64,000 nucleotides of DNA. Origin: Odontocerum albicorne. Taxonomy: Eukaryota; Arthropoda; Insecta; Trichoptera; Odontoceridae. Numbering within the stretch: the first letter of the stretch is position 1; each line of letters begins with the position of its first letter. Below are positions 46,523 through 59,064 of the stretch, in pieces. The stretch covers positions 28,085,315-28,149,314 of the forward strand of contig OX463845.1 in NCBI GenBank assembly GCA_949825065.1, read 5' to 3'. Below the pieces are notes generated by a model. That model made no database searches. It saw nothing but the letters and a program-made list of their open reading frames with translations, and was not told where the DNA came from. The position numbers and the translations under genes were made by a program.

Positions 46523-46829
46523 TAAATATAGTGTTATGACGTTGTTTATTTTATTTGGTTAATTGTTTGCATAATCCATTAATGTTTCATCATGCACTGA
46601 TAACCAGTATTCATTGGATTTCTGCGATCATTGGATCTGACGTTTGAAAATACCTTTCAATTTTTTAGTGACGATTTCACGATTATTTTTGTTTTTTCCA
46701 GCTCGACCTTTAGGGTGCGTAAACATTTTATTTTCTGAATAACTGTAGTAAAGATTTAATTCATAATAATTTGTTTTCTATTTTGTACTCATCAATTTGA
46801 TTTTGAGCGTTCAATCTACGAGTGAACTT

Positions 46830-47130
46830 CATAAGTACCGTACCGCCTCTGGTCGACCTCTGCGTTCGATAATTGCTCTGACTTCACACGAAGTCAACAC
46901 ATGTGAAAATGGCCTGTTGAGATCCTGGCATTAAGTTAAGGCGCCAACTTGATACACACTGTACACGTGTCTGCTGGAAGATATATTACAGCTTAGCTCA
47001 AGCATATGCAGTAAATATGGCACGCGGCACGCGGCCTTTGTATTTAGCCACTGCGTAGCCTAGAATTAGAGACCACGAGGTAGAGGGCAATTAATAACTT
47101 GCTCTTAATTCCCTTTGGGCAACATTCGGA
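46830..47130. other. GC-elevated anonymous patch
   Basis: Contains ACCGCCTCTGGTCGACCTCT, GCACGCGGCACGCGGCC and GAGACCACGAGGTAGAGGGC in an otherwise AT-rich area. No ORF, tRNA or repeat family is recognised. Confidence 0.3.
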
Positions 47131-47399
47131 CTCATTTGGAGGTACTTTGCGGTCCTCGTTAGGAACTTCTCACATTAGGATAATGTGGGTTTTTTCATAT
47201 ACTTGAATACATTTTTTCTCAAAAGTTTAATACGACCAACATCATGTGTTATGTAAAATCAATTATTTAATCAATATGGCAATTTATTTTACTTTGATAA
47301 GTAAACATTTGTGGCATTTAATTCGGATTTGACTTTTCAATAGGGCACTTACAATATTTTTCTTCCAAGGAAAGTAAATAGTTATACTTCAAATATTCC

Positions 47400-47620
47400 C
47401 TTTTCAATGTTAAATTTTGTTTCCCCTTAACTCTAATTTGTTGTCCTTTTTCCGTCCTCTTTTTCAGTCTTTGGTGATTTTTAGCAAATATTTTGTTAAA
47501 ATGTTTTTTTTATTTGTTTTTAATGTTTGAAGTATTTTAAAGTTTTATTGTTCAAAATAACGCAGTAACCTTTCACCCAGTAATTTTCACTTATGGATCA
47601 CTATCTGGAACGAGATTCTT
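47400..47620. repeat. Possible dispersed repeat Y
   Basis: TTGTCCTTTTTCCGTCCTCT, AGTCTTTGGTGATTTTTAGC and CCTTTCACCCAGTAATTTTC resemble blocks at 29850-30400 and 34730-34870. The low-complexity sequence lowers confidence. Confidence 0.3.
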
Positions 47621-47629
47621 CGTAACTCT

Positions 47630-48860
47630 TTCAAATCTTATAAAATACTATCAAAACAGCAGAATTTTTCAACTTGTTATAAAAAAAAATAAGCCACTAC
47701 TCAAGAATCTTGGTATCTAAATTGTGTCTCCCACAACGTGTCAAATTGAAAAATTTGTGTGGAAATATTTGAGAACTTATAAATATTATAAATATTTTTG
47801 TACTTTTTATTTTATAATTTAATCACCATGATTGTATCGTCTTGTATCAAACTTTTGTTGTATTGACCCAGGTAAATTGATATGTGGCAATTTCTTTAAA
47901 AAAAACAGATTCAATAGACCAATATGCGCAAAAAACAAACGTAAACACATTTTAGTTTAATCAAATATTTCGGCTTTAACTTCGTGAAACTTCATATTAG
48001 AATTCTTACTATTAAATATGTTCATTTACGGTTGGTTTCGACCAATTATATTAATTGTTCAAAATTAAATTCAAATTCAGCGTGCGAGTGAATACGGAAA
48101 CACAACATGCTATAATAAAGATATAAATATCAAATCACTAGCATGATTAATTAAATTAACAGTAAAAATTAAGTATATACGTAATATTACAGACAACAAG
48201 CCAGGGTTCAGAAAACCCTAAGACGTATGCCGTGTAAAATAAATAACACAATATTTGATACTTGATAAACACATTTCAATGAACACGCTTATATATCATC
48301 AGTCTTCCTTCTTGTTTACAATATTAAAAATACAATAGCTTTTAAATAAATGAAAGGATTTTGTAGGATATCATCGGGAATCGATGTAATTGGAAATTGC
48401 ACACATGTAAAAAAGTTATGAAGATCAGGACTTAATGTGAGAGGTTCTTTAGAATTTTATATTTATAAAGTTCATAACAGTTTTATGGCGTGGGCGGAAC
48501 AAAGGTAAAACACCTGATGGACAAGTTATAAACATGCAAAATGTTTTAATTATTGTTTGTTTGAATCGTGACATGGTATGCGGATTCAAAGTAAATTAAG
48601 TTTTGCTGTTACGTTGTGAAAATTAAGTCATCATGATTATAATTAAAGGAGAGATTTCTTGAAATAAAAAAAAGGAAAATTACCATGTTGAAAAAAAGCA
48701 TAAATATTTTCCATTGCCATTGGCAGCCATTGAGTAAGTGCTGATAAATAGCTGCTATAGATACATTCACAGTTTTTGACTTAGATCTTGTCTGTGTACT
48801 TAGAGCAAACAAAAAAAAAACATTGTCTCATTTCCAACGCTACTATCGCAAAGTTGACCC
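47630..48860. other. No recognisable feature
   Basis: AT-rich. A scrap near 47880-47905 (GATATGTGGCAATTTCTT) vaguely resembles a SINE family 1 tail. Confidence 0.4.
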
Positions 48861-48865
48861 TCAAA

Positions 48866-48945
48866 AATATTTACCTGTTATTACCTGTTATTAACCTTAC
48901 ATTATTACCTGTTATTACCGATTATTACCTGTTATTAACTTATGA
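48866..48945 (+). repeat. TTACCTGTTA short tandem repeat
   Basis: About six imperfect copies of a 10-11 bp unit (TTACCTGTTATTACCTGTTA, and so on), interrupted by a short variant stretch CCTTACATTA. Confidence 0.85.
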
Positions 48946-49149
48946 TGAAATAATAATCATGTTCTAAGATTTTATAGCAATCAATCATAGTGAAAGAAAA
49001 TATCTTTATCAAGAAACGAACAAATGTAGACATGAAAACACAACTTACGATATCATTTTTGTGAATTTTTGAGTTTACAAATTATTCACTTTATATGTTG
49101 TTTATAGTTAAGGCATTAACGTTGTGTAATTTATTTTTAACAAACACTG

Positions 49150-49327
49150 TTTATTCCACTTTTTTGTGACGGTATAACCCTACCGGTTTCAAGGCTTTCA
49201 CCTCATCTTCAGGGGAGCGCAAACAAGACTAAATGCTGTTCGAACTGGTACCGATATAGACACTTCAACGGTTGGAGGCTGGGGGGTGAGGAAGGCTAGG
49301 GATAATTTCGACCAAAAGCGGGGAGAT
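49150..49327 (-). mobile_element. Putative 3' untranslated region of the Penelope-like element
   Basis: Directly after the stop, the minus strand is GC-richer and contains CTGAAGATGAGGTGAAAGCC, then TTGAAACCGGTAGGGTTATA. A CTGAAGATG...GAAACCGGTA signature is common at 3' ends of such elements. The end is not defined. Confidence 0.5.
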
Positions 49328-49835
49328 TTAGGGGAAATAACTGTTCAACAGATGCTCCGATCGGTATACTGACTTAGAAATTTCTAGGGCCTCTAATCTG
49401 TCCAATTTATTTCCGTTGCCGCTAATATGTAAGAATTTGGCATCATCGATAGAAAAAGTATGATTCTCACGGTGACAATGATTAGCCATTTCAGAATAAA
49501 TTAGAGGATTTGTTAAGGCAGATTGGTGTTCACGAAATCTCTTTTCAAAAGATCTTCCTGTCTTTCCTATATAGAAATTACCACAGTCAGCACATAAAAG
49601 TTTATACACACCACTGTTGCTAAGTATTCCATTTTTGCCTTTCCCATTAAATAAGAGTTTCCGGAGATTAAAGTTAGTGTAAAAAGCTGGCTTTATGTGA
49701 CTTGGAATATTTTTGGTTATTTCATTTGATATATTTTTTATAAATAGGACTTTGCTCCATTTATAGGTATGCTTATAGGTGTCGTTAAATATATAATCTT
49801 TTATAAGTTTCTTTTTTGTTTTGTTTTTAAACTCA
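49328..49835 (-). mobile_element. Penelope-like element, C-terminal linker and GIY-YIG endonuclease
   Basis: An open frame of about 168 codons runs on the minus strand to a stop at 49328-49330. Its start is open (a stop near 49838 bounds it). The upstream part, KWSKVLFIKNISNEITKNIP and KPAFYTNFNLRKLLFNGKGK, is the RT-to-endonuclease linker. The endonuclease follows: SGVYKLLCADC (GVY), NFYIGKTGRSFEKRFREH (YIG and the catalytic Arg), ANHCHRENHTF and a distal Glu in DRLEALEISK. The GIY-YIG nuclease nicks target DNA for insertion. The reverse transcriptase upstream is missing, so the copy is a 5'-truncated fragment. It is unusually free of stops for this window. Confidence 0.88.
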
Positions 49836-49839
49836 CTTT

Positions 49840-51960
49840 AGTAGACAGAAGTTTATATGTTATGTTCTATTTTCACATGAAGTTGATTTCCGAATTCAGA
49901 TTAGCGGATATGCTTGATATTGACTTTGGGTCCGTTCCAACAATCTGTTTACTTGCGAAGAGAAGAGAATAATACCATAACATTGCTATGCTTACAACCA
50001 GGATTGGTTTGTCATTATCCCTTTGGTCTAATGCTGAGTAAGCTTTGTTGCATTTCTAGAGCACATTGTAAAATATAAACTCCTACATGTTTGTGTAGAA
50101 TTAAATTATTCCATACATATCTTGTTAAGTTAATTTGGTAAAAGTGAATATTTATATCGATCACATTTGTGACATGAATTTTGAATTTAAGGAGTGTATT
50201 TTTGAGGAGAGGTGTTGAAGATACATTGCGTATTTATCAAACTATGTAAAATATTTCTTAAAAATGGTTCAAGAGACACAGGCTGTAATTTAATTTTATT
50301 TCTGAAAAAAATATATGGCACAGTTCATCATATCAAGAGGAAAAAAAACAATGTTTTACAATTTAAAGATTCTTTTATCTACAAATAAATATAAGAAAAA
50401 TTAACTACGTCATTACTTAATGAAAAACTTTTGTCTTCCGCAAGGGAGTTTCGGATAACAAGAATTATAGTATGGTATTTGACAAACGATGGTTGAATTA
50501 ATTTCAATAAAGTGAAGATCATTTTGATTTGTCTCTAAAAATGAGAAAAAAAACAAGTCTGAGTGATTTAGTTGTTTCGAAGTACGAGTATTTTATTACC
50601 TTGAGGATAGTTTGCTCTCTGAACGGCGCGTTATAAATTGTCTTTAAATTATTGTTATATAGAATATTTTCTCGAAACAATTCGAGAAAACATGATTCAT
50701 AAACATATTTTTTCTCAGTCGAGTTCGTTTTAATAGTGGACGCCAAAGAGTTTTTAAACTGAAAACTAAATTCACAATCTATGCGCAATGCGGAATTTAG
50801 TAACCAAGTTAAGTTTATCAAACTGAGACAAGTGGACTATATTTAATAAAAAAATTCACTCATTGTTTTAGTACGCTTTTATTGTGATAATAAAACACCA
50901 AAAGAATATATATAAATATTTATACAATTTTAAACAACTTTTATAATATAATCATTGGAGACAGATGAATCGTAAGCGGAGTAAGGCGCTCTGCTCTTGA
51001 CATCACTTAATGATTTGAGATAAATAACTCATCATCATTACGAAGATAAGAGTTAACAAAAGTGTATTTGCCGTCTTATGATTATGGACACCACAATAAA
51101 TAAAAGGATCAAGTCAACAGACTTAAGAAGAAAGGTTTAGTGGGTTACTCGTAGAGAGATAGGAAGAATAAAGGAAATCAGAAGAACCCTGAAATTTTAC
51201 CGTTTTACCAAAAAAACACAGGTCCTAGCTGCTTTGGGGACATTTCATACAAATACCAGAAATAATCCAACCCAGAAGTAGGAAACCCAGCACGCCACCA
51301 TAGAATAAGTTGAAAGAAGCAAGGGGAGGTTGTGAAAATAGAAGTTGGAATTTTACTGGATGGAGGCGAAATGATGATGATAACTTTAAGAATGATTATG
51401 GGTAGTATACAATTGCTTTTTAAATTTATTTCCTCAAAATATTTTATTTTTAAAATTATTCGGAAAGCATAAAAAAGTTTTCAATGTCTGAGTTGAATGT
51501 CTTAAAGGCAGAGAATAATATTTAAGCGAAGAAGAATGTAGGGATTGTTAGGAAATCAGAAAAACGAGTTACAGAGAGAATTTAATCTCATTGTAGTGTG
51601 ATTACTACTCGCCAAATCTCCCCTTTGTGACCATTTATACGACAAAGGCATCGTTGGGTTGATGAAAAAAATAGGGGCGTGCAATACGAAACTCTTATTT
51701 TTTAACATTTAATTTAATATAATTTGCAGAAAATATTTTAAAGCAAGCATGTTTCAAGTAAAGCAAAATATAACAAAAATATTTGTAAAAAATATGGTTA
51801 AGTGTTTTTTATGTTACACCGTTTTATTGGATACGAGTATATGGATAGCTTTAAAGTAGATAAATATATTTGAAACTTCAGTGTATAGAGAGGTGAGAAG
51901 TTGATTTTTTTTAAATTTACAGTTCTCCCGAATCTGTAACTTCCAGGATGTGCATATTAT
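49840..51960. other. No firm feature
   Basis: AT-rich. The 100-codon minus frame 50519-50821 is unrecognised. The patch 50940-51370 ends in GGATGGAGGCGAAATGATGA, reminiscent of a LINE tail, but no protein motif confirms it. Confidence 0.35.
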
Positions 51961-51964
51961 AATA

Positions 51965-52210
51965 TCGACGACATATGTGGCCTACTTATGAATAACCTAG
52001 ATTTCCTGTTCGGGGTTTTCGGCTCGATCCCTATGGTTATCGAAAAAACGATGATAAATTTATCTAGTAATAAAAATCACACTCGCTAGACCTGTATAAT
52101 GTTGTTGCCTCTTCGTGTGTGGTAGTATTGGAAATACGTAAGATGACGAACTGTGAGTTACTTGCCTACTTTAGTGGTTCTAAAATTGAAAAATCTCACT
52201 AGGTGGAATT
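51965..52210 (+). mobile_element. SINE family 2 copy
   Basis: GACATATGTGGCCTACTTAT (head), TCGGCTCGATCCCTATGGTT (B box), ATCTAGTAATAAAAATCACA and GTTGCCTCTTCGTGTGTGGT, TGACGAACTGTGAGTTACTT, in the order of family 2. Substantially diverged. Confidence 0.72.
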
Positions 52211-52249
52211 GTATACAACAAAAGTGTAATCTGATGCATTTATTTTCCT

Positions 52250-53440
52250 TACAGAACACGTTATATAATAATTACGAAACCAATTTTTTTTTGAATAATT
52301 GACTTAATTTGTAGCCGTAGGAAATTAATTAGAAACGGTTTTAAGTCCGTTTGATTTGTTTAAATTTGATTAATACGAGTTCTTCATTAAAATTAAATAT
52401 TATCTAAGAAGAAACGCTAATCCTGATATTAATTCCCAAAAATGTCAACTCGTGTATTTTTAAGTTTTCTAATATTTGTCACTATTAAAATGTATTACAA
52501 TATTAAAAAAAACTGAAAGCTCGTTTGTTTTTTTTTTCTTTCTATAAATTAGCATCATTATTTTGTGTATGTTGAAGTGCACCACATAAAAAAGTTAACT
52601 TAATCAAACATTTGTTGATTTTATGTCCTTGTATGACAGAAGTTTTTTCATAGTAAAGGTTTCACAGTTACTATTTATTAATATAAATGTCATTATTAGA
52701 ATAATTTTACTTTTTAATCAATATAAGATAGTTGTAACTTTTTATTATATGATTATAAAACATATAATAACAATGACAAATATTGTGTTTATTTAAAAGA
52801 GGTGACTAAACTGTTGAACAATAAAACATGAATATTAAAATTAGAAATTTGTTTATAATTATAGAAAATGCTCAATTCTTCTACCATTTAAATTATAATA
52901 TTTACATGCAATTATAAGATTCACATATCACTGTCACTCACTTTACACCGTTAATATGTACAAAAATGAATTTGGTTTTTATTAGGTTCAACAAAGTTTT
53001 TTTTGCCAATAAGATAGATTCTCTGTTCTGAGTTTCGTTTTCTTCAAATTCAACATTGATAAACATTTTCAGTTTTACTATGGATACGGATTTAACTCAT
53101 CTTTTTTATGAAAAAGTGAGTTTTTGATTTTATGTGCGAGACAAATTTTTAATTTAAGATATTCGTATAACAAACTAATTATTACATATCCAAATGTTTA
53201 TATGTCTGCAAAAATATGCAGATGTCAAAATAAATCACATAGAATAAGCGAGACTTCAGAGAAGCTGCTAATCGACGATAATATGAAGCAACATCAAGAG
53301 AAGCACGTCGTCATTTTGGATTTTGTTTTTACTTCCGTTATTATGTTATTACGAATTATTACTAGTTACATACTATAATTGTTTGTAAAAATCGTGTTAA
53401 CAATATTTACAATTACGAAAGAATGTTAAGATATTTTTAT
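52250..53440. other. No recognisable feature
   Basis: Very AT-rich, without gene or repeat signals. Confidence 0.45.
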
Positions 53441-53447
53441 TGTATAC

Positions 53448-53525
53448 ACGTTATTGTTCGACCACTATTCCCTATTGATTTGCAATACGTTATTGTTCGA
53501 CCACTATTCCCTATTGATTTGCAAT
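53448..53525 (+). repeat. 39-bp exact tandem duplication
   Basis: ACGTTATTGTTCGACCACTA begins both units, at 53448 and 53487. The two 39-bp units are identical, and a third begins (ACGTT) before diverging. Confidence 0.97.
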
Positions 53526-53529
53526 ACGT

Positions 53530-54675
53530 TTCAAAAGTAAAGATTGTATTTTTGGTAAAAAAAATAAACCCTGACTGGAGCCATTAAATGAAATAGCAAG
53601 TAAAATGTGCCAAGTTGAAAAGATATTTTTTTACACACTCGAATGAAAACTCAATTTTCTACGAATGGATTCAGATTGAATTCCTCCAAGAACTGCTTTA
53701 GCGGTTCAACGATAGCTTTGACTGACGTATACCTACCTCCTTATCAAATTACTCCACAAATAAAAAAAAATCCCGTAAGGGAATTCAGTTAAGTCGCACA
53801 AAAGGTCCTTCATATAAATAGATCCTTGTATGGTAGAAATGTTTTGAAAGTAAATCTTTATCAATGCGCGGGGCAAATACGCGGAAAAAATATTTTGACG
53901 CAGTATTACTGAATTAAAACGTTGATGTGGCAATTAACTCACTTGAAGGGAAAAAGGTCAGGACAAATGAAATGAAACATTATGGTTAGTCAGTTATCTA
54001 AAGATAAGAATTAAATGTAATCCATATTTAAGAATATATGAATAATAAAAACATAATTTGATTATTTCGATTCTTTATTGCAAAGTATAAAAATTGTGAG
54101 TTTATTGAATCAATCTCTTCCAACTAGGCAGATAACAGATACGCAGATTTGTGTCAACTGTTGGATGAAACGTTACAACGTGATTACCAAAAAAAGAAAA
54201 AAAAACAGTTAAACATACTTCGATAATTAAAAAAACGAATGAAATATTTTTTTAAAACAAAATATTGTCAAAGACTGGGAAAGGAGAAGAAAGATGGGAA
54301 CGGACAAGAAAATATGAATTGAAGAGAAACACATTTCGTCACTGGGAGTCTTACGGCAGATGATAACTAATTCCATGGCTTGTTTAGAGACTAAAATAAT
54401 GGAATATTAAATACAATGTATGTTATCGTGAGTTCTTGCTTCTCGAGTAGTGAAGAAAAAGTGGGTTATGGTTGATTCTTTTCTTTTAGGGACTTTAATA
54501 TAATACTGTGTTATCGAATAACTTGTACGTGCGTCCACTTCACGTATCATCTAGTTTTATCTTATTATATCTGAAGAATCAATTTGTACTATTATTTTTG
54601 ATATATTTTAATTATATGACTGACTTATCTCGACTCAACTCGAAATCAATATTCAGGTTGAATTATGTTTTTTCT
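53530..54675. other. No recognisable feature
   Basis: AT-rich. No gene or repeat family recognised. Confidence 0.45.
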
Positions 54676-54678
54676 ATG

Positions 54679-54848
54679 GGCTTATTGCCATGTGGCAATC
54701 TCTTCCATCCAACCAGAAATATGTTAAAGAGGCCTTAAGTGAAAACCAGACTGGATTTTTTTTTTAAATCTGGATTCCAGTGGGATTTAAACCCGCAACC
54801 TCCGGGCTGGGAGTCTGGCATCTTATCAACTAAGCTACAGAGGTTGTC
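54679..54848 (-). mobile_element. SINE family 1 copy
   Basis: On the plus strand, TATTGCCATGTGGCAATCTC, TTCCATCCAACCAGAAATAT, GTGAAAACCAGACTGGATTT and GGATTTAAACCCGCAACCTC, then ACTAAGCTACAGAGGTTGTC. Promoter boxes are recognisable in reverse complement. A stretch of T separates body and head. Confidence 0.88.
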
Positions 54849-55019
54849 TATATATCATACATATGTGAATTGGATAATATTAAGGCATAATTTGATCAGA
54901 ACCTTAATACGTACTTCTTTGGCGATAAAGACCATGGATGTTCGATTTGATTTGACACACACTTTCCAGGTAGCACGGTTTTAGGCTGTTTACTGAGTTG
55001 GTAACATTAGCGCTTTGCA

Positions 55020-55065
55020 CAATTATCTTTTGAAAAATTATTCAATTATCTTTTGAAAAATTATT
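55020..55065 (+). repeat. 23-bp exact tandem duplication
   Basis: CAATTATCTTTTGAAAAATT plus ATT occurs at 55020-55042 and 55043-55065 without a mismatch. Confidence 0.95.
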
Positions 55066-55370
55066 CAGCGTTTATATTCAAGAGAACCCAGTAGTTTTTT
55101 TTTCGGTTTAGTGACTTTCAGGAGTGTTTTTATACCTCTTTTACTTTTTTTCAAGATTATGGTTTGACTACTGATAACGAGTGATCAGAACCTAGTGGTT
55201 TTAATGCTTGATAATTTTATTAGGTTGTGAAAACACCGCCCCACATGGTGAAAGCTGCAGACTTTCCATTCGCTTCCACAACATTTTTCCAAAGAATGCT
55301 AGAACATCATCATGGTAGCTTCTGGATAGTTTCATCAGCGAAGGCATCAAACAAATTCACACACCACCAT

Positions 55371-55437
55371 ATAAGTTCAGAATAGTTACTATAATGCGAG
55401 TCCAATAAGTTCAGAATAGTTACTATAATGCGAGTCA
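55371..55437 (+). repeat. 34-bp tandem duplication
   Basis: ATAAGTTCAGAATAGTTACT begins units at 55371 and 55405. The units are identical apart from their last base. Confidence 0.95.
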
Positions 55438-55439
55438 TA

Positions 55440-57050
55440 GTGACTTATCAATCTGTTTCATTTCATCTTTAAATTGTCATATTTTACTTCTCTCATTGCT
55501 GTTCGTAAGGACAATGCTAAAATATATCGTGAAACATTAAGTGTACAGTATAGAATTCAATAAAAATCATTTGGTTCAATATTATTTTGTATTAATGTAT
55601 TGTCAAAATTATATGTTTTTCAACAAAATAGAAAAATATAAAGTTAAATGAACGGAAATGTTCGTTTGGCTAATATAGACGTTCGAACCTGAAACACAGT
55701 TAGAAAACAGGATCACGAAGGAACTTAATTTGTTAAACGTGTTTTATCATATGAATAGCTGTATTTATCACAAGTAAATTTAATTAAAAGCCATTAAACA
55801 AGTTTATTTTTCTATGAAAAAAAAAACACGCATTGAATGATATTTAATGAATAATTTTTTACTTTCTTTTTAAGTAAAAATAATGATTCATACCGTTATC
55901 TCAATATAAACAACAAACTTAACTGTATGATACTGGTGAAAAAACCTACACATACGAGTATATATTTAAGCGTCAAGTTGGGAGAGAAGTTGTTCATTGT
56001 GAAGTGAGGTTCGCCATTTTAATCTGGATGTAGCCATTTCACGTACCGTTTCGTGCCATTAATATGATTGATGACGCTTTGAGGGATCGACAGCCCTAAT
56101 ACCTTCGGCATATGTGAGATTATGCCATAAAACCGGATTGTGCTATCCTTTTTTGTTTTATAGGTGAAAAAAAGATAGACTGACGCTCGGTTTCTTTTTA
56201 CGGTTCAATGTATGTAAAGTGAATTTTCAGGGATGTGCCATAAAAAAAGATCTATCGACATAACATGAAAGCACTCCCCTTACAAAATATTTTTAGCACC
56301 CAATTTTGTCAACGCTGTAAATTTTACCTCTTTACACATAGTACGAAAAGTTTAATAGTTTAATTAGGGTAGAACAAAATATATATAACAGAAAATTAGC
56401 TACAATTCATATATTGTATTAAGGTTTTTTTTATTTATTTATTTCATTAAAGTATTATATAGCTTTAGCTTTATGATCATTAATAAACATTTAGGACAAT
56501 ATTCATAAATACCATAATGCCGTTTTATTGTAAAGCTAGGAAGAGAGGACAGAGTGGCAGATTTGTTCCATTTCTTTTATTAAAAATATCATTACTGATC
56601 CAACCACACTTTCCTTGGTCTTCATCTACTACGCCGTCCCCACATTTGCGCTGTATATTTGGCTTGTTAGTCTTTCTTTATTCATTTGTTCTACTAACCT
56701 AAACCGTCTCAGATTGCACTTCTTTATTTTCATCTCAAGTGATGGATAGCTTGTTCGGAGTTTCGGTCCGATGGTAGGACACCTTACTCCTTCATCGGAT
56801 AAGTTCTGACTGTTAAGATATTTATTGGAAATTTTTGGATCTTTTTGGGAATCGGGAAAGGATAGGTTTGTGGTAATTGTTTTGATTTTATGAATGATTA
56901 TGAGAAATTATAAACGATTAAATACATATATAAATATGATGATATATACATAATATTAAATACAAATATACATAAATTTGTGTCGTCACACACTGTTTTA
57001 TATTGAATGGGTGAAAAAAAAAATGAAAAAATAAATAAATGAATTGTGAA
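55440..57050. other. No recognisable feature
   Basis: AT-rich with a few GC-richer patches (for example 56000-56140). A partial tRNA-like string lies at 56765-56790 (GGTCCGATGGTAGGACACCT) without a B box. No gene seen. Confidence 0.4.
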
Positions 57051-57169
57051 TAAATTATAAGAATGAATATAGTATATGTAGATAAGTAAATGAGTGGGGA
57101 AATGTGTGTGACTTTTATAAATATATTAAGGTGTAGAAAATGTTTATTGAAGGTGAAAAATGCGGTTGC

Positions 57170-57899
57170 CTATGGGGGTAAACTGTCTGCCGGAGGAATT
57201 ATCGATGATGGGGTGTTCAGAGTGACAATCGGGGGGTCATTTGGGGGGACGATTAGAGTTAAAGAGGGGAGGGTCGGGGGGATGTTTCGCAATATTGATT
57301 TCGGACGAGTGTGTCTGTAACTGGTGTTCGCGTTGTAGTTATCTAAGGCTTTTATGACTGGGTTGGGATGACGGGATATAGAGCTGTAGAACCTTTCGGC
57401 CAGAGCGCGCATATGTTCGGGGATAGTATGTAGTTTGGTATCTGCGTGGAGTCTTGAATTACGGACGATGTAGGGTGCTTTTAAAATTATGCGGAGGGCT
57501 TTGTTTTGAATGATCTGAATGTGATGTAGCGTTGTTTTCTTCGCGTGGCCCCAGACCGGAAGGGCGTATGTCAGTTGCGGTCTGACGATCGCTTTATATA
57601 GGTGGAGTTTAGTGCGCGTGCTAAGTTTGCTGTATTTACTGATCAAGGGAAATAATGATTTGAGTGTTCCGTGAGCTTTTGATTTGATATTGAGGGCGTG
57701 TTTATGCCACGAGAGTCTACTGTCTAATGTGAGGCCTAGGTATTTTACGTGTTTTGACCATGGGACGCTCTGGCCGAAGAGTTTAAGAGTTCTGATGGGT
57801 TTGATGTATCTGCGTGAGAAGCGGACTGCTGTGCTTTTGGTGGGATTTATTTTGATCTTCCATTTGGTGCACCAGTGCTCCAGAATGGCTGTTATTCAT
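57170..57899 (-). mobile_element. Jockey-type LINE, intact C-terminal open frame
   Basis: One uninterrupted minus frame of about 242 codons runs from 57899 to the stop at 57170. In order it contains EHWCTKWKIKINPTKSTAV, VKYLGLTLDSRLSWHKH, TKLHLYKAIVRPQLTYALPV then WGHAKK, QNKALRIILKAPYIVRNSRL and ISRHPNPVIKALDNY. These are the thumb and C-terminal blocks of Jockey-clade polymerases. The RT catalytic core, endonuclease and first ORF are missing (5' truncation at about 57900). The sequence is markedly GC-richer than its surroundings and has no frameshift, so it is probably the youngest LINE insertion here. Confidence 0.92.
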
Positions 57900-58130
57900 C
57901 CTCATTTTCTATAATTCATCTTAACGCAGAACAATAGTAGATTTTTAAATATTTATTGCATTACACCTATAAATCAAGGAATTTCTTTTACAATGGCATG
58001 TTAAATTTCATACGTGTTTATTAAGTTTGCGTAAAATAAGGACAATTTTTATTTTAAGAAGTTAAGACTTCTTTGTGAAACGGATAAAATACTATAACTA
58101 CTTTGTGAACGCTGACCAGATGCATGAGAA
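57900..58130. other. AT-rich flank of the Jockey fragment
   Basis: No feature seen. The abrupt composition change at 57899/57900 marks the 5' truncation point of the insertion. Confidence 0.5.
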
Positions 58131-58134
58131 AACT

Positions 58135-58322
58135 TCTATGAATTTACCATAGTTGGTACAATACTTGGCTTTCAGCCCGGGGGTTATGGGTTCATGTATA
58201 ATTGAAAAGCAATTTATTTAAAAAAAAGCTTCCAGCTTGGGTTTTACTTAAAGCCTCTTTAATATCAATTGGTTGAAAGAGATAGCCATATGGCAATAAA
58301 CTCGCTAAGTTATACTGTAAAA
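58135..58322 (+). mobile_element. SINE family 1 copy
   Basis: GTTGGTACAATACTTGGCTT (head), GGGGGTTATGGGTTCATGTA (degraded B box), CCAGCTTGGGTTTTACTTAA, GGTTGAAAGAGATAGCCATA and TGGCAATAAACTCGCTAAGT. The 3' end is complete. Confidence 0.82.
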
Positions 58323-58639
58323 AAAACGATGTCTAATATAATGATTGTGGACAAAAACCGGCCAGCATTCGGTACAATTAAGTCTTATCTTATATACACA
58401 ATATTTTAGTCATCATACCAATGTTTTATGTCTGCACTTGAATTAATATTAAGTTGTATTTAAATGTAAGATAAAATAGAAGGTTAACACAGTTTAAAAT
58501 GAGAGAGGCTTGAAAATTAACAATATTACGAGTATAATAGTAAAGACAAAGTTTAAGATTTTCACTTAAAATAAAGTACTTCTTGGTACAAATAATAAAT
58601 TTGCTGAGCGAGTCCAACACTAAAACTAACTGAGATGCT

Positions 58640-59060
58640 GGTTGAAGGTTGGAGGTTCAATGAGACCCGTCTCAAGATATCAAAGTCAGAGTGGAGATAG
58701 CAAGAAGCTGCTTCTTCAAAATGCAAGATATCCTTTGCAATAAGACTTTAATCTCGATTTATGACACTTACTAACGCTACCAAAAAGAATCAAGAGACTT
58801 TTGAAATGTGGTGTTAAAAAGTCCGTAATGATGACATCCGAAAACGGATTATTAAAGATAGAGAAATATTATCCACTATCAAAATGACATACTCAGAGCA
58901 CTTTGGGCATATAATGCAACGACAAAAATATTAGATTCTTCAACTGATATTGCAAGAAAAAATTCAATGACGAAGATCAGTAGCAAATAAGAAAAGATTT
59001 CATAACATATCTTTGTTCAGAGCTGCTACCTCAAAGGCCATGATAATTAAAAATGAAAAA
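58640..59060 (+). pseudogene. RTE-like LINE C-terminal relic
   Basis: KVRVEIARSCFFKMQDILCN (58683-58740) is the CRIExARxxFxKMRxVLC block of 21412-21470. LRALWAYNATTK and the tail TTCAGAGCTGCTACCTCAAA follow the order of 38870-39200. Multiple stops. Confidence 0.72.
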
Positions 59061-59064
59061 GTAT

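Noticed and set aside
50519..50821. 100-codon minus-strand protein
   Set aside because: No recognisable domain, AT-driven composition, and no supporting signals.
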